A stretch of 64,000 nucleotides of DNA from Alitta virens (GCA_932294295.1 OW028573.1:63961829-64025828); one strand, 5' to 3'. Shown: positions 1-12,197, counted from the stretch's first letter. Numbers and translations: made by a program. The notes: generated by a model from the sequence alone, not told the origin.

Positions 1-1588
1 TTTTGAAAATACCGGATCGACCACCCCTGGCTAAGTGGTCCCGTCCACATCACTATAAATGTCAATTGCACAACAGATAAAATATGAATTTCATGTTGAT
101 AATGTATGATAATTGAAAAAACAACCTAGTGCTGAAGCCCTGAAATGAAGGTTCATCTAACTGCACTGGCCCTGAATGAACTGCTGGCGGTCATTACACT
201 ATAATTTACATTGGTCATGACATTGTACAGTGGTCAAAGCAGGTCCAATCTAGCAAATACTGTTTTAGAATTATTACAAATGACCGGGAGTACTACCTAG
301 CAGGCTGATAGGACCTCAGGTCAGGATAGGCGAAGGACCTTTTCTTGATTTCACAGTAATATTCGCCAGATGGCGTACTTGCATGGGCGCTGCAGCGACA
401 TCTTTTGCAAATTAACGACGCCACTTCCCAAAACAAATGGGTCAAGCAAACATGACCAGGAAACTGGAGGACTCTCATTGAATTTGCCATTAAATGTGAT
501 ATATTGATGGTTATATGAGCAAGACATCTTTCCCGCTTCGAATATGTCATCTTGAGATTCATAGAAGCATATCTGATGAAGCATACACCCATTGTGGTAA
601 GTGTAAAGCAGAACCAGGCACTGCCACTAGTCTATCATTGGAGCATGGCTATGGAGTATGGTGCAGACTCCAATATTTTTCTTAAATAAAAAAATAATAA
701 TCTGTTTGAGGTCCGGGGATTTTCAGTATTTGATATCGGTTAACTGGATTTGTACGACCTTCTTTTGTTCTGCTACAACAACTCGCAACTCCCACATCTT
801 GCGCAGATGTGGTCAGTATGTTATTGATTGAAATTAGTCTGCGGAATGTGTACATTCAGTTTTTGTTTATTAGAGCCCTTTGTAGTAGTACAACCCACTA
901 GATGTCCTCAGAATATAGTAATCATACTTTTCATCATCTGCATTGTGTGTATTTGATCATTTTAAAGAATTTAATTACCATAGTAATTTTATAAAACTTG
1001 AGTGATTAGTGAAAGCCTACAGAGGCATCACCACAACGTACAGATTGAGAAGATATAATGGGATCATTCATGTTTCACACCATATATAACATTAGCACAC
1101 TGATTATGTGTCATCTGATGAACGTACCTTGATCATACACTTTTGTACTGCACAGAATTTTAAAGGATCAACTAGTAATATTGAGAAGTAAGCTGTCGAC
1201 TGTCCATTTGATTTGCATGGAATGGTTGATGGAATTCACACTGTCACAGCATATAAAAATGTTTGATTCTGTTATCATGCAGCAGTCTGCTTGTGGCTAA
1301 TAAACAGCAAGGCTGGGGCAAATCGACATCTACTAGACGTTCAACATTTGACAAAAGAGCAGGAGGAAATTTGAGAATTAGGAAGCTGTAGTATATTACT
1401 CAGCAGTGTTCCAGCTAGTATTTGATTTGGGCATGGAGTACGGAAATACTAGGGCAACTATATAGACTCACATGGGCCACTCAGCTACTTTAAAAGCATT
1501 AGGAAAAAACTCACTTAACTTCGGGCATGATCACTGTTCAGGTAATTCCTAGCCAAGCAAGCATGGCCCTCATTTGCATCCCGAGTTA
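1..1588. other. Non-coding upstream region
   Basis: I see no supportable exon here; the only open frames are short and overlap on the same strand. The first bases (about 5-55) belong to a dispersed repeat described separately. The stretch is AT-rich and is probably intergenic or 5' intron/UTR of the SAM-domain gene, because the first coding exon of that gene is preceded by a splice acceptor at 2095-2098. Confidence 0.5.
5..55. repeat. Partial dispersed repeat, cut by window edge
   Basis: Bases 5-27 (GAAAATACCGG... ending CCACCCC) match 8109-8130 with only a few differences, and both copies continue to a GTCCAC block. This is a shared interspersed repeat with C-rich blocks. The copy here is truncated by the start of the window. 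Confidence 0.4.
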
Positions 1589-1660
1589 GCACATATAATC
1601 CTTCGAAAAATATAAAGAATGATGCATCATTCTTTATATTTTTCGAAGGATTATATGTGC
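1589..1660. repeat. Perfect 72-bp palindrome with no spacer
   Basis: Bases 1589-1624 are the exact reverse complement of 1625-1660: 36-bp arms, no loop and no mismatch. The centre is GATG|CATC, and pairing stops at the flanking bases 1588 and 1661. Arms contain CCTTCGAAAAATATAAAG and its complement. It does not look like a microRNA precursor because there is no loop. It could be a snap-back element, a hairpin-repaired break, or an assembly or cloning artefact. Confidence 0.95.
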
Positions 1661-2108
1661 ACGTAGTTTAACGGCCTTTCGACCTACCTGAATCTATTTT
1701 ATACTGAAAAATAATGAGTGCATACACTATTACTAATCTTGATAATGATATGCTGTTATTTTTCCACAATCACTATTTTCATGCAGTGAATCAGCAATTT
1801 CAACTTCTGTTTCTTAAATTTTTTTAATGTTATCACTGAATGATTAGTAATCGCCCATAAAAAATAATTACTCACTTTCAATAGTTGCACGGATGTGTGT
1901 ATACTGTTCAGAAAATATTTATTCATCCTGTTCAAAATACCACAAAAAATGTCAGGACTGCTGCGAGGCTAGGACAAGAAGCTGCAGCTCAACTCTGGCA
2001 ATCATAGATTACATATGATACGATAATTAAAAAAACAGCCAATTATGTATGGTTAATTTTCCATTCTTACTTAATTATTTGTTCACTTCCTAATTCAGAT
2101 ACACCAAT

Positions 2109-5100
2109 ATGGACAGACTCGCAAGTCCACCGCTACATTCCAATTTCCTAGTCCACGGGGCCATGTACCATTCTTCGTATGACATTAATCAGAAACCCCT
2201 GAAACATGCCACATCTTCCCGCACGTTAGAACCTCCATCGATTCTGGTTGAGGGACCTGGCAGCAAGTTGAAGAGCTCATCTGTTGGAAATCTGTCTGCT
2301 GACAGTGTAAGTATACATAGAAGTCCTCTGTAGTCACTGATGTATGATAGCTAAAAGGAAATTAGGAGGAAAAGTATAGAATAAAGTGCACCTTGCTCTG
2401 AAGTCTTTCATTAAGCCTGACATCTCTTACGTTTATATTTATGAAGCCGGTTAGCATTGCTTATGAATTTTGATTTAAAAAATAATACTAAAGAGTAAAA
2501 AAAACTTTCATTGGATAAGTATTCATCACATAATGGAAAATGTTTAATTAACAAGTTGAAACGATCGCCAATGCATATTTAGTTTCACATCAATCAAGGT
2601 AGGAAATCACTTAAGACATATAAAAACCTTATAAAAAAAGGGAAAATTAATTAAGTTTTATTCCAATTTCCTTTTTTTTTTTGCCTGGAAATATCTCTGT
2701 TAGATGTATTTTTGGTCCTGTCTGCCAGCGTCTGTCACTATAATGTATAAATTTTCCCCAACATGGCTGATAACACTTAATAGTAAAGCGTGCCTGAAAT
2801 ATATTTATTGTTCAGTATGATCATAAATTCATGCAAATTTGATTACAGTTATCTACAAATTGTGTTCCCATGATGGTCGTTGTTCTGTGAAATTGTGTGA
2901 ATGGCAAGTTAATTACCCTGTGTTCTGATCTAAATGTGCTTTCTATCAATACGTCAGTTAGTGCTAGCCTTCCTCATTTTGTTTTTTTTGGGCTAAATTA
3001 ATTAAATTTGTGTGATGGCTAATGACTACAGTTTCTCCATCCTAGCTACAAGTTTGAGAATTATCATTCATGTGGCAGGAGTTATTTATGAATGAAATGG
3101 TAAAGATTATATTCTAAGCTAACATAAGTTGCCTGAATCAGCAGTGAATTTTCTGAAATACATACAGTATACCTAGCAAATAATCTCTGGATTAGGGTCG
3201 CATAAACCAGCGCAGTTATACAGCAAATCAGAAACAGCAGTCATGCAGCAATTTTGATTTGTCAAGCACATAAATTATGTCATAATGAAGTAAAAACGTA
3301 AAGAAAGGTTGGTTTGATTGTCATGTACTAGGTCAACAAAATTGGGAATTGTTTTAATGCAGTGCTGACATTGCTCCTTGTAGTTGTTGGCAATGCCGGT
3401 TACACATCAAGTAAAATATGCTCCCTGGGTGCACTAAAACGGAATAATACAGTTGTGGAGCAGTTATGATTTGTACTGATGCTAAAACTATGAAAAGGGA
3501 GGAGTTTGTGCAGCAGTTGGCTGCACTGTGCCAGCATCATCAGCTGCACTCAGGCTTGATCCACACTGGCACAAACTGTGCCTGCAGCAGCAGCCTCATC
3601 AGCAGCCACCAGAGGATGCTAGCTGCTGCAAAGGTGAGCTGGTTCTCATCACCTGTATTTGTTAAGTCATTGGCGTAGTACACAATGATTTGAAAGTTTT
3701 TTTAAACGTAATAAGGTCATTGATGTGGACAGTTTATCTTGTTGAGCAGTGCAAATACATATGTATCTTTCAGAATGGTAAACTGTATTGTTAGGAGTAA
3801 GTTAGATATGTGTACCTGTGATGTTTGCACCTGTTTCATTCACACCTTATCGTATATATTGCAATGTACTACTTGTATTTGCATCTGTGTGCTTAGAACC
3901 TTGGGTCACAGGGTCAGAAGCAATTCAAATGGTTGTTATAGCGATAGTGACATGTCTTCAACTGGTCGTCGTTCTCTTTTTGACAAAAGTGGTGTAATAG
4001 TCACTCTGATGCTTTAGAAAATACAACAGTTAAATCAGAAGCATTGTTCCCATGTTTGGCAATTCAGCATTCAGGTATCATTGACTTTGTGTGATCAGTG
4101 TGATCAACAAATAATATTTACTGTTGTGCGATTTAAATCGAATGTGTGCATTTTCTAACCATAGTCAGCATTTAACATTTTAGATTAACTGACATCAACC
4201 TTAGTCTCTTACTGATTTGATCACTGTGTCAATGTATTGCACTGAGGACAGATATAGTATCCACCTCAGATCTTTCATGCTGTTTATTTTAATAATATTG
4301 CTTTTGCGACAGGCCTTTGGGGGTTGTATACTTATTCTGAATTCAGCTAATTGATTTGATGCACTTCAGTCACACCTGCTCGATTTTTCCTATCAGCATT
4401 TTTTCTAGCTAGGATGCACTTGAGGATGCAGGTGTGTCTTCATCCATTCTGCAGCAGCAGCATCTTCAAAAATCCCATTTGTCTGGTGGATGTGTTGATT
4501 CATCAAATTGGACAATGAAAAAAACCTGTCATAAATTCCTGATAGCCATTGCAACGTATCAAATGATTTCACGTGTGTACATAGCACATCTTTGTAAACC
4601 TTGACACACAAATTGGGAATGGATTTGAAATTAGGATGGATGTAATACAGTGTAATGCCATGGGAGACATTATCGCATCTGTGTCTGTATGGCAAAATAG
4701 ACAAATTTTGAAGCAGTACCACAGTATGTATTCCTTAACAATAGTTTGTGCTTATTGCGCTGATGCTATTGAGCATTAATTTCATGTGAGGATGTGGTTA
4801 ATACTGCGTGGGTGGTGACTACTGTGGCTGTAACAGTGATAGCATATAATTAATTAAAAATTCCATCATTAGTGGTGATTACGTCAAAAATGAAATGATC
4901 TGTTGAAGAGGAAAAAAACGCTACATTCGCCATGATTTGTTTCCACCATTGTTCGAACGTCTCCTCATAGTGCTACACTTACTACAGCTCCCTGCTACAT
5001 ACCCTATATAGTAGAAGATACATGCATATTGTCAAAACCATGCACTGTTCCACCGTGGTGACCTGTTGCAGTGGCCACCACGGACACCAATGAGGCTTCA

Positions 5101-7164
5101 GTATATTGAACCACCATCTGGGTGTCACTATGTCGATGTACTGGAAGTCAAAAAGCGACTGATTGCAATTAAAATTTGTAACATCTCTTTTCAGATATCG
5201 TTAAAAGATGGCACAAGACCAAAGAAAGCGAAAAATAAAGCTCTTGGTTTCTGGAATACCGATGATGTTAATAAATGGTTGAGAAAACATTGTGCCCCTC
5301 TTTATCAATTGTATGGTGATCTACTTAGACAGCATGAAATAAATGGCAAGTATGAATTAATATTGCTGTGAATTAGCTTAACAAATATGTTGTACATGTG
5401 CATTGTTTTAATTGTTATCTGGCATTCATAGAAGGCATTTGTGATAATCAAAAACGTAAAATTTTACTTATAAATGTTTGTGTGGTTTATGTTAGCTTAT
5501 TTACCTTTTGCTTGTATTTTTCATCGTTATTAGTTTTCAGTATTTAGCACTAACAGGTAGTATTATTTTTGAAAAATTTAATCTGATATTACTCGATTAA
5601 ATGGCTCTCATTTTTCCAAGTGCTTCAACAGAGCAGTTTTGCTCCTCCCATAGGACCTGTGAAAGGTGCTGGGCATTTTTTAAAGTTTTTTGCGACAAAT
5701 ATTTTTCCTGCATGGTTCATTTATTACCAGTTTGGGTATTTTACAGTATTATGAAACTTTATTTATTCTCTATTCAACATATTTTATATATGATGCCTGG
5801 AAATTGTTGATTTATGTCTCCCATGGTGTCCTTTTCATCCCCACTGGTGGTTGGAAGCTAGACCCATTCACCAGTCCCTATCCTCCACAACCATACATGG
5901 AATGATGGTCTCCTCTAAATTTATACACACTTGAATGTCGAAGAATCCAAACTGACCTGATTCTATACCATAAAATGTCTTCTCACTGATATGAATATTC
6001 AAAATTCTTTTAATATAGTAGTAACCACAGAGGTCATGGTAAAAATTTATTTTACTTTTATAGCCGGACTGATGTAAGAAAATATTTCTTTGCGAATAAT
6101 ATTGTCAATGTATGTAACAGTCTTGACCCTGATATTATCAATTTCAGTTTAAAAAAATGTAAAGGTGCTATTTATAGTCAAAGCTTTGTCGGTAGGAGCA
6201 GTGTGTATGTCACCTGACCCTTACACCCCTTGTTTTTATGTTGATTTCACGTACTTTTATCAATAAATATGCTATCTGATGTGAATTGCAGAAGGTCGAA
6301 GTCCTCAACTCTGGTTCTGAGAGTTGTATTTTTGCTAGAAAAAATATGTATACCTTTTTTGAAAACATACTGGTTTAAATCTTTGACCCAGTAATTTTGA
6401 TAAAAACCTGTAAAACTGGTATTTGACAGACATTAATGTAAAAGTTGTGTTTCTTGACCAGTTATTAGACTGATTCATAATACTGAATGTTAATTTAAAT
6501 AATGTTTGCTTTCAGGGCGGAGTTTAGTTCGTCTAACTGATTGGAAATTAGAGATGATTGGCATGAGAGACGGCGCTCACCGGTGGGTTAACCAATATAA
6601 TATGTTATGTTTTTATGGTTTACATGGTTCAAGAAACACTAACTGTGCTTGTCAGAGGTTTATGATTCGTTTTGACCCTTTATTTTAGAGAGGAACTTCT
6701 TCGGCAAATTGTGAGATTAAAACTGAAGTTTGACGCTCAGGACCTCAAAGCTTTGGAAGTACAAGGTGAGGTTACAGTGCGAAGTGAACCTTAACATTAC
6801 CCTTATGACCTTTGTGTGTTAGACACATGTCTGTGTTATACTTGAAACTTTGTTTCACTTGCCTGGCTTGAAAGACTCTTGAAATACATGATTTGTTAGA
6901 GTTGATGATTCCACATGAATTTCATAGACTTTTCTGTAGTGTAAATTTCTTTTAATTAATATCCAGAGTGCATTATACTGTAAAATAATTACTGTTACGC
7001 TATATGAGCTTATTTGCCAGCAATGTAGGTAGTACTAGGAACCCAATGTAATTGTTAGTGCTTATAGGATTCATCGGTTTAATACATTCAAATAATGAAT
7101 TAATATGATGAAGTGTTATTGATCCATTTCCTTTTTGTTTCCAGCTCAAGATGAGAAAGGATAA
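2109..7164 (+). CDS. SAM-domain protein, SAMD10/SAMD12/Aveugle type
   Basis: Five coding exons: 2109-2306, 5195-5345, 6516-6582, 6689-6765 and 7145-7164 (TAA). Splice phases agree and give 170 residues. Residues about 82-147 form a sterile alpha motif domain (GFWNTDDVNKWLRKHC, then HEINGRSLVRLTDWKLEMIG), followed by a charged helix ending ALEVQAQDEKG. This is close to human SAMD12 and SAMD10 (about 200 residues) and to fly Aveugle, which links CNK and KSR in RAS-MAPK signalling; that role is inferred from the family. The N-terminal 66 residues are low-complexity and I do not recognise them. The intron after 5345 has a GC donor (GCAAGT). An acceptor just before the ATG (2095-2098) implies an upstream exon, so the true start could lie further 5'. 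A CAG-rich open stretch ending at a possible donor (3633/3634) could be an optional exon, but it has no convincing acceptor. Confidence 0.85.
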
Positions 7165-7217
7165 TTCTGGAGTCTAACGTCTAGTACACCATTTAAGAAG
7201 TCACACCCTTTATTTTG

Positions 7218-7235
7218 CTCTCTCTCTCTCTCTCT
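7218..7235. repeat. (CT)n microsatellite in 3' UTR
   Basis: Nine CT units, lying about 55 bp after the stop codon of the SAM-domain gene and so within its 3' UTR. Confidence 0.9.
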
Positions 7236-7570
7236 AAATCAGGATATGTATGGAGATTTGACAGTATTAAAGGCATTAATGTATAATAATATAATTACCT
7301 GCGATGAGGTATTTTTGTTCATGCTGGGATTTGTTTTATTTCACAACGATATTACAAATGAAGTCTGTATGATGATATGGGCTATTCCTGGAATGCATCA
7401 CTTCAGTTTGATTTTGTGTTGAATATATTTGGCATAAATGCAACATTGTGTTATAATTTCATTGAATCCACCGATCTTTTTGTTTTGCATAAGTCTACAA
7501 GATATTATACATACCTATATCCATAATTTTTGTTGCTGTATTTGTACATATTTTTAGATGTATATTTTTT

Positions 7571-7576
7571 AATAAA
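7571..7576 (+). terminator. Poly(A) signal of SAM-domain gene
   Basis: A canonical AATAAA about 400 bp after the stop, followed by a T/G-rich stretch (CTGCTGTTTGTTATTGTGG) typical of a downstream element. It is the first strong signal after the coding sequence. Confidence 0.6.
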
Positions 7577-7892
7577 CTTTTAAATATATTTGATCTGCTG
7601 TTTGTTATTGTGGTGAATTATGATATCAAGTTAGCAATTTCTTTTATTTAAATGTTACTCCAGTCTTTACTAACCTCCACCATTCTGATGGGAAACCTTG
7701 TTACCACATTTTTCAGCCTCTTGGTCAAATTATGGACCAGATCTTCTAGGCATTAACTCCCAGGTTGAAATCCTGGCCTGAGCAGTTTGAGAGTTAAATC
7801 TAAGCTCTAAGGATGTAAATAATTTCCATAGGACATTCAATTTAGCAGTGTCTTGCACTCAGTCTCCCATATCTGTGATTAGACAAGTAAAT

Positions 7893-7980
7893 AGGGGTGG
7901 TTGGCGATTAGGGCTTTACGTCCTGTATTTCTGCATGGGCGAATTAGGACAGGCAGGGACCATGGCAATAAGACGAATGG
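7893..7980 (-). mobile_element. tRNA-derived SINE, 5'-truncated copy
   Basis: On the minus strand this matches the 3' half of the SINEs at 26946 and 47660, sharing blocks such as CCCTGCCTGTCCTAATT and GCAGAAATACAGGACGTAAA. The tRNA-like head is missing, as expected for incomplete reverse transcription. It lies between the tail-to-tail SAM-domain and GET3 genes. Confidence 0.75.
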
Positions 7981-8108
7981 GGTAAATGCGCACCAATCTA
8001 CCCTTACATCTACCTGAGGGGAACAGGAACATTTTCAGACCCTAAACCCACCCCCGCTTTGTTTTTAGACAGACCCCGCACCCCCGTTTTTCTACATTAA
8101 GATATTAA

Positions 8109-8165
8109 GAAAATACTGGTCAACCACCCCCTTCCTACTTTTGGAAGAACATTCCTGTCCACCCC
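8109..8165. repeat. Second copy of the window-start repeat
   Basis: The segment 8109-8130 matches 5-27 and is followed by C-rich blocks (CCACCCCC, GTCCACCCC). It sits in a longer C-rich stretch at about 8040-8170 that is unlike its AT-rich surroundings, so it is probably the interior of an old mobile element. I cannot define its ends. Confidence 0.4.
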
Positions 8166-8379
8166 TCCCTTTTTTTTAAATTGAACAGCCCTGACTAGAT
8201 TTTGGAAATACCTTACAAGCTTGTCTGACCATCAATTGGTTTCTAACATTGCTACATGGTCATCACAAGCCAAGTTCCTCTATAAGCATAACAAACACAA
8301 AATCTGAGTATTAGGCAAAAAAGAACGTTTATACATTCAACTCCAAAATAAGTATGATAACTCAAATTTAAATATACAA

Positions 8380-8385
8380 TTTAAT
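8380..8385 (-). terminator. Candidate poly(A) signal of GET3
   Basis: ATTAAA on the minus strand, about 195 bp after the GET3 stop codon. No AATAAA lies closer. This is the best visible candidate, not a certain one. Confidence 0.35.
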
Positions 8386-8577
8386 ATTTATGATACAACT
8401 TAATTGACTGTACAAACACATCTTACACAATAATTAAGACGACACACAATTGCTAAGATTGGTACTAATCGATTAATTAACAAAATTTTGGTTTAAGCAC
8501 CAAATAATGCATGGACACTCGAGATTATAACTTAATTGGGAGTGGCTGATTAAACTAAATAAATTGTGGATTTTTTC

Positions 8578-11500
8578 CTATGTAGTACTAAGCGCGAAAG
8601 TGTCTCTTTCTGGGTCAAATTGTTTGACTAGATATTCTGAGAATTTAGTAATCTGGTCGGCTCCTCTGACTTCATGCTCAAGTAAAGGCAGTTTGGAGAT
8701 ATGAAAGTCCTCATACAAGTCTTCAATCTGTCAAAAAAAAAAGCAATAGATACAAAATAGTATCGAGTCAACTCGTCGACATACAAAATCTGCGACAGCC
8801 AATTCGTTGACAACCATTTCGCTGACAACCAACCCGTTGACATGAGGATGGCAAACTCATTGGCATCAACGCCCTCCGCCCTACCATCTCGTTGACAGAA
8901 AATCGTGGCTATACCAACTCATTGACATGTCGACGATTGGTTCTGCTAAATCGTTGACACAGGTGTTTCCTGGCCGCCGATCTCCCCTTGCCCCATCCAT
9001 CGCGGTTTTATGGTATTATCTTCGTAAATACTTGGGAGTACAGAAATGTTATGGACATCCTTTCCTAAATTTCATTCATACAAATATGTGTTAGTAGCAA
9101 GTATACCACTGTGGATGCTTTATTAACCGAGTAAGTGTGTGTCGACGAAATGGTCATTGGGCAGATTAGCTGTCAACGAGTTTGCATTAATATGTCAAAT
9201 GTCAACGAGATGGTAATGACCTGTCAACGAGTTGGCTGTTGTGGTCAAAAGTTTGTCAATGACTTTGTGTCTCACAAATTTATACGAGTTGGTTTGTCAA
9301 CAAATTTGTATCAGGCCTTCTAATGTGTCAACAACTTGGTTGTCAACGAATTTGCGTGTCAACGAATTTACCTGTATTCATACAAAATATATCTGTACGT
9401 ATAGGTTTAATTCACATTTTAATACAGTCTCAGGTCTTTTAAGGCATGTGAACATATATTTTGTTAATTTTTAATTAATTTAATACTGTTCTTTTACTTA
9501 ACATTTTAATATAATCATTTACTTGAAAGGTTAATCTTATCAGTTTTGTTTTTGAAGGCTTTACGGGGAGGCCAAATGGCCAAAATCATGCCTGATAGAT
9601 CTTTTGCATAGGTCACGATTAGACATTAAGACAGGTACATGGGGCCAGGACCCCAATGGAAAAAATACCACTCACCTGGTCAAGATATTTTGACTGAATT
9701 TTATGGCGAGAAGCGCACATGTTGCAAGGTTTGTCCTGCTTTCTCATCATGAGCAACTGATTCACTATAATATTGTGGGTGTCAATGCCAGCCTTCGTGA
9801 GCTCTTGTACCAATCTTTCAGTTTCATAAAGCGACAAAAATTCAGCTATACAAACACAGACAAAGGTGGTTTGATCCTGAAATGAGAAATGCATTGAGTG
9901 GTATCTTTCATCAGTCATAAAACAAATTGATGACAAAAGTCTATTATGACAGTGAAAACCATTTGGCAAATACTCACTGGATCTCTAAATTGCTCATTGA
10001 CCTGTCGTATTGTTGGTAACATGTCTTCGAGCTTCTTTGTCATGTCATCAGCATTCATACCTGACATACCTAACATTCCCGATATCTGAAAGAAACCATT
10101 CAAATGTAAAGCAAATGAATGATAAAATGAATGAAATATGGATTTTACTCATATAAAAACTTCTCTTGATTTGACTAATTTACATAAAATCTAAAAGCTT
10201 GTCTTCCAGTAAATTTAAATGACTTGTGGATAACGATCACACACAGAGTCTCAGAATCCAAAGCGATTAGGCAAGGAATCAACCTGATGTAAACAATTTG
10301 TCAAATGCTTTATTTCCTTCCACGTGTACTGTATAGAAAATATGTTAAGCTTACCTGAGAGATAAAAGGACTAAACTGATTCTTCAGCCGCAGAAGTTTA
10401 CCCAAGCCCTTTTCTACTACAGTTGGAAATGACAATAAACGTAATGTATGCCCTGTTGGTGCTGTGTCGAAAACAACCACTGAGAAGTTCATTCCTTTGA
10501 CCAACCTGCAAAATACAACAAAAAAAGTAAGTTGTTTTAAACTCAGATGATGAAAATTACTCGACTAAAACACTTGCTTTTACCAATAATTGAACTTTTG
10601 GAATTTGTCTCCGTATAAATTCTATGAACTTACTTCATAACCTCAGAATAACTCATGGCTTCATCAATACCAGGAAAAGCGTTCAACACCTCCTGCATCA
10701 TCTGACGCCCCATTCCAAAGGTATCTGAAGTCACATGTACACGTACATCATATTGTAAATACAATATACTGACTGTATGAAGGGTCAGAAACCATATTCC
10801 TTTCAAGCAATCAAATTTCAATCTGATTCCACATGACATTAATGCAGTTATAAACTTACTTTCTTCACCGAAATACTCTTCTGGTAATTCTGAAAATCCC
10901 AAATTTGGATCAATCTCCTGTAAAAGATAAAAAAATAAAAAAATGGATCAGTGCCTATAGGATTATCAATTATTATCAAAAAAGAAGTTTTGGGTAATAT
11001 AGTTGAACCTGCTCTAACGCGGCCATCAGCCATGTGTATAGAACAGTCACCTACTGTAAACTGCGACTTAAAACTCCCCAAAAAGCATAGAGACGAGTCT
11101 ACTCTTGCCTCCATGCCAAAAAGGAGTACATTTTATAGCCCTCAATAAAACAGCCATTTGTCTCAACTGGTCAATTCTCTTAACTGGGTGACTGCTTAAC
11201 ACTGTAAAGGTTTGACTGCATATGTATCATTGTGTAAACTATTTAACCAGATTTGGTCGATTTTTCTATATAATTGTGTAGTGTAGCGGTATGAAATATT
11301 TATATATATGACATAATTAGAGTAGGTGTACCTAATTGCGTGATGGCCCCAATTGGGTGATTTCCCTCAACCCCAAAAAACAACTGGTGCCCAAAGTAAA
11401 TAAATAAACAAATGATTAATATGTGGATGTGTAGTTAGGCCAGAGATTATTATAATTTCTTTGGTTAGGCAATGAAAGTGAACAAGTAAATTAAGCAGTT

Positions 11501-12137
11501 GTGGATTAAGGCAGCAGGTTTTCATGGAATTAGGGCCTCACGGAATTAGGTAAACTAACTCTATCTGTATTTGATTAATATATATAGTGAAATGTCAATA
11601 GAAAGATAAAAATATACTTGATATGAGCAACCCTGTTTCACTTACCATGGCATACAGATTTTCAAAGCCTTTAACTTTGGTTGGGACTTTTGTGAACTTT
11701 TGATCGAATGCATCAGACACATTGTGAGCAGGATCTGTTGATATGATTAGAACTGACTCCCTTGCTTTTGACAGCTGAACTGCCAGACTGCAACTGAAAC
11801 AAATATGAAAAGCTATTACAATGATGTCAGTACTATAAACTAGTTATGTCAGGCATAGGCCTACAGAATGGCATTTGAAGTCCGTGAAGTAATTAAGAAA
11901 TTGAAGATAAATTAAACACTGGTCAGTGTTGAGAGTGCTGAGTGTTTTATCTATTGTTCAATTTCAAACAAGTTGGGACACTTTAAAGCACATCAACAAA
12001 CATTTCTCAGCAAATTACCTGCATGTAGTTTTCCCTACACCTCCCTTCCCTCCAACAAATATCCATTTTAGAGTCTTTTGTTGGATAATGTTCTTCAGGG
12101 TAGTTTCCAGAGGACCTAGATCATCAGCTGACGCCAT
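8578..12137 (-). CDS. ASNA1: GET3/TRC40 tail-anchored protein targeting ATPase
   Basis: Eight coding exons in transcript order: 12137-12019, 11793-11646, 10917-10860, 10724-10634, 10505-10355, 10085-9978, 9876-9676, 8727-8578. All have GT-AG junctions and consistent phases, giving 341 residues (human about 348). The deviant Walker A motif [10 protein letters not shown] is at 29-38, switch I with [12 protein letters not shown] around 58-69, and switch [10 protein letters not shown] at 152-159. The zinc-binding pair CNMC is at 276-279 (dimer interface). The TRC40 insert, with a [18 protein letters not shown] methionine-rich helix, lies at about 192-209. In the family, the cytosolic dimer binds tail-anchored membrane proteins and hands them to the WRB/CAML receptor at the ER. 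All catalytic motifs are intact, so the gene looks functional. Its intron 7 holds a foldback element and intron 2 a MITE. Confidence 0.97.
8765..9376. mobile_element. Foldback element of inverted short repeats
   Basis: The left half (about 8765-8960) has at least seven degenerate copies of a unit like AATTCGTTGACAACC. The right half (about 9135-9376) has at least eight copies of its reverse complement, GTTGTCAACGAATTTG. About 175 bp of unrelated sequence separates them. Multi-unit inverted arms are the architecture of foldback or MITE-like DNA elements. It lies wholly within GET3 intron 7. There is no coding capacity. The exact ends and any target duplication are not clear. Confidence 0.7.
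11329..11552. mobile_element. Small MITE with about 20-bp inverted ends
   Basis: The left end reads TACCTAATTGCGTGATGGCC and the right end, reverse-complemented, reads TACCTAATTCCGTGAGGCCC. It is 224 bp long and has no open frame of note. It lies in GET3 intron 2. The TA at both ends would fit a TA-targeting family, but I cannot assign one. Confidence 0.5.
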
Positions 12138-12197
12138 GACGAGAGACCGGTATGGCTTTCGTTTTGATCTTTCGTTTCGCAAATCATAAAATCAATA

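Noticed and set aside
1589..1660. MicroRNA precursor
   Set aside because: A perfect palindrome without a loop is not a Drosha/Dicer-type hairpin.
3454..3633. CAG-rich open stretch ending AAAG|GTGAGC as an extra exon of the SAM-domain gene
   Set aside because: The donor and phase would fit, but no acceptor in the required phase with a pyrimidine tract precedes it. Exons 2109-2306 and 5195-5345 join in phase without it. It may still be an optional exon.
5066..5371. 101-residue uninterrupted frame as a complete gene
   Set aside because: It is intron plus the 5195-5345 exon plus read-through past the GC donor. The SAM domain continues only after splicing to 6516.
8765..9376. CRISPR-like array
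   Set aside because: Units are degenerate, irregularly spaced and inverted between the two halves, and the host is a eukaryote. A foldback element fits better.
9703..9885. Plus-strand 60-residue frame
   Set aside because: Antisense of GET3 exon 7.
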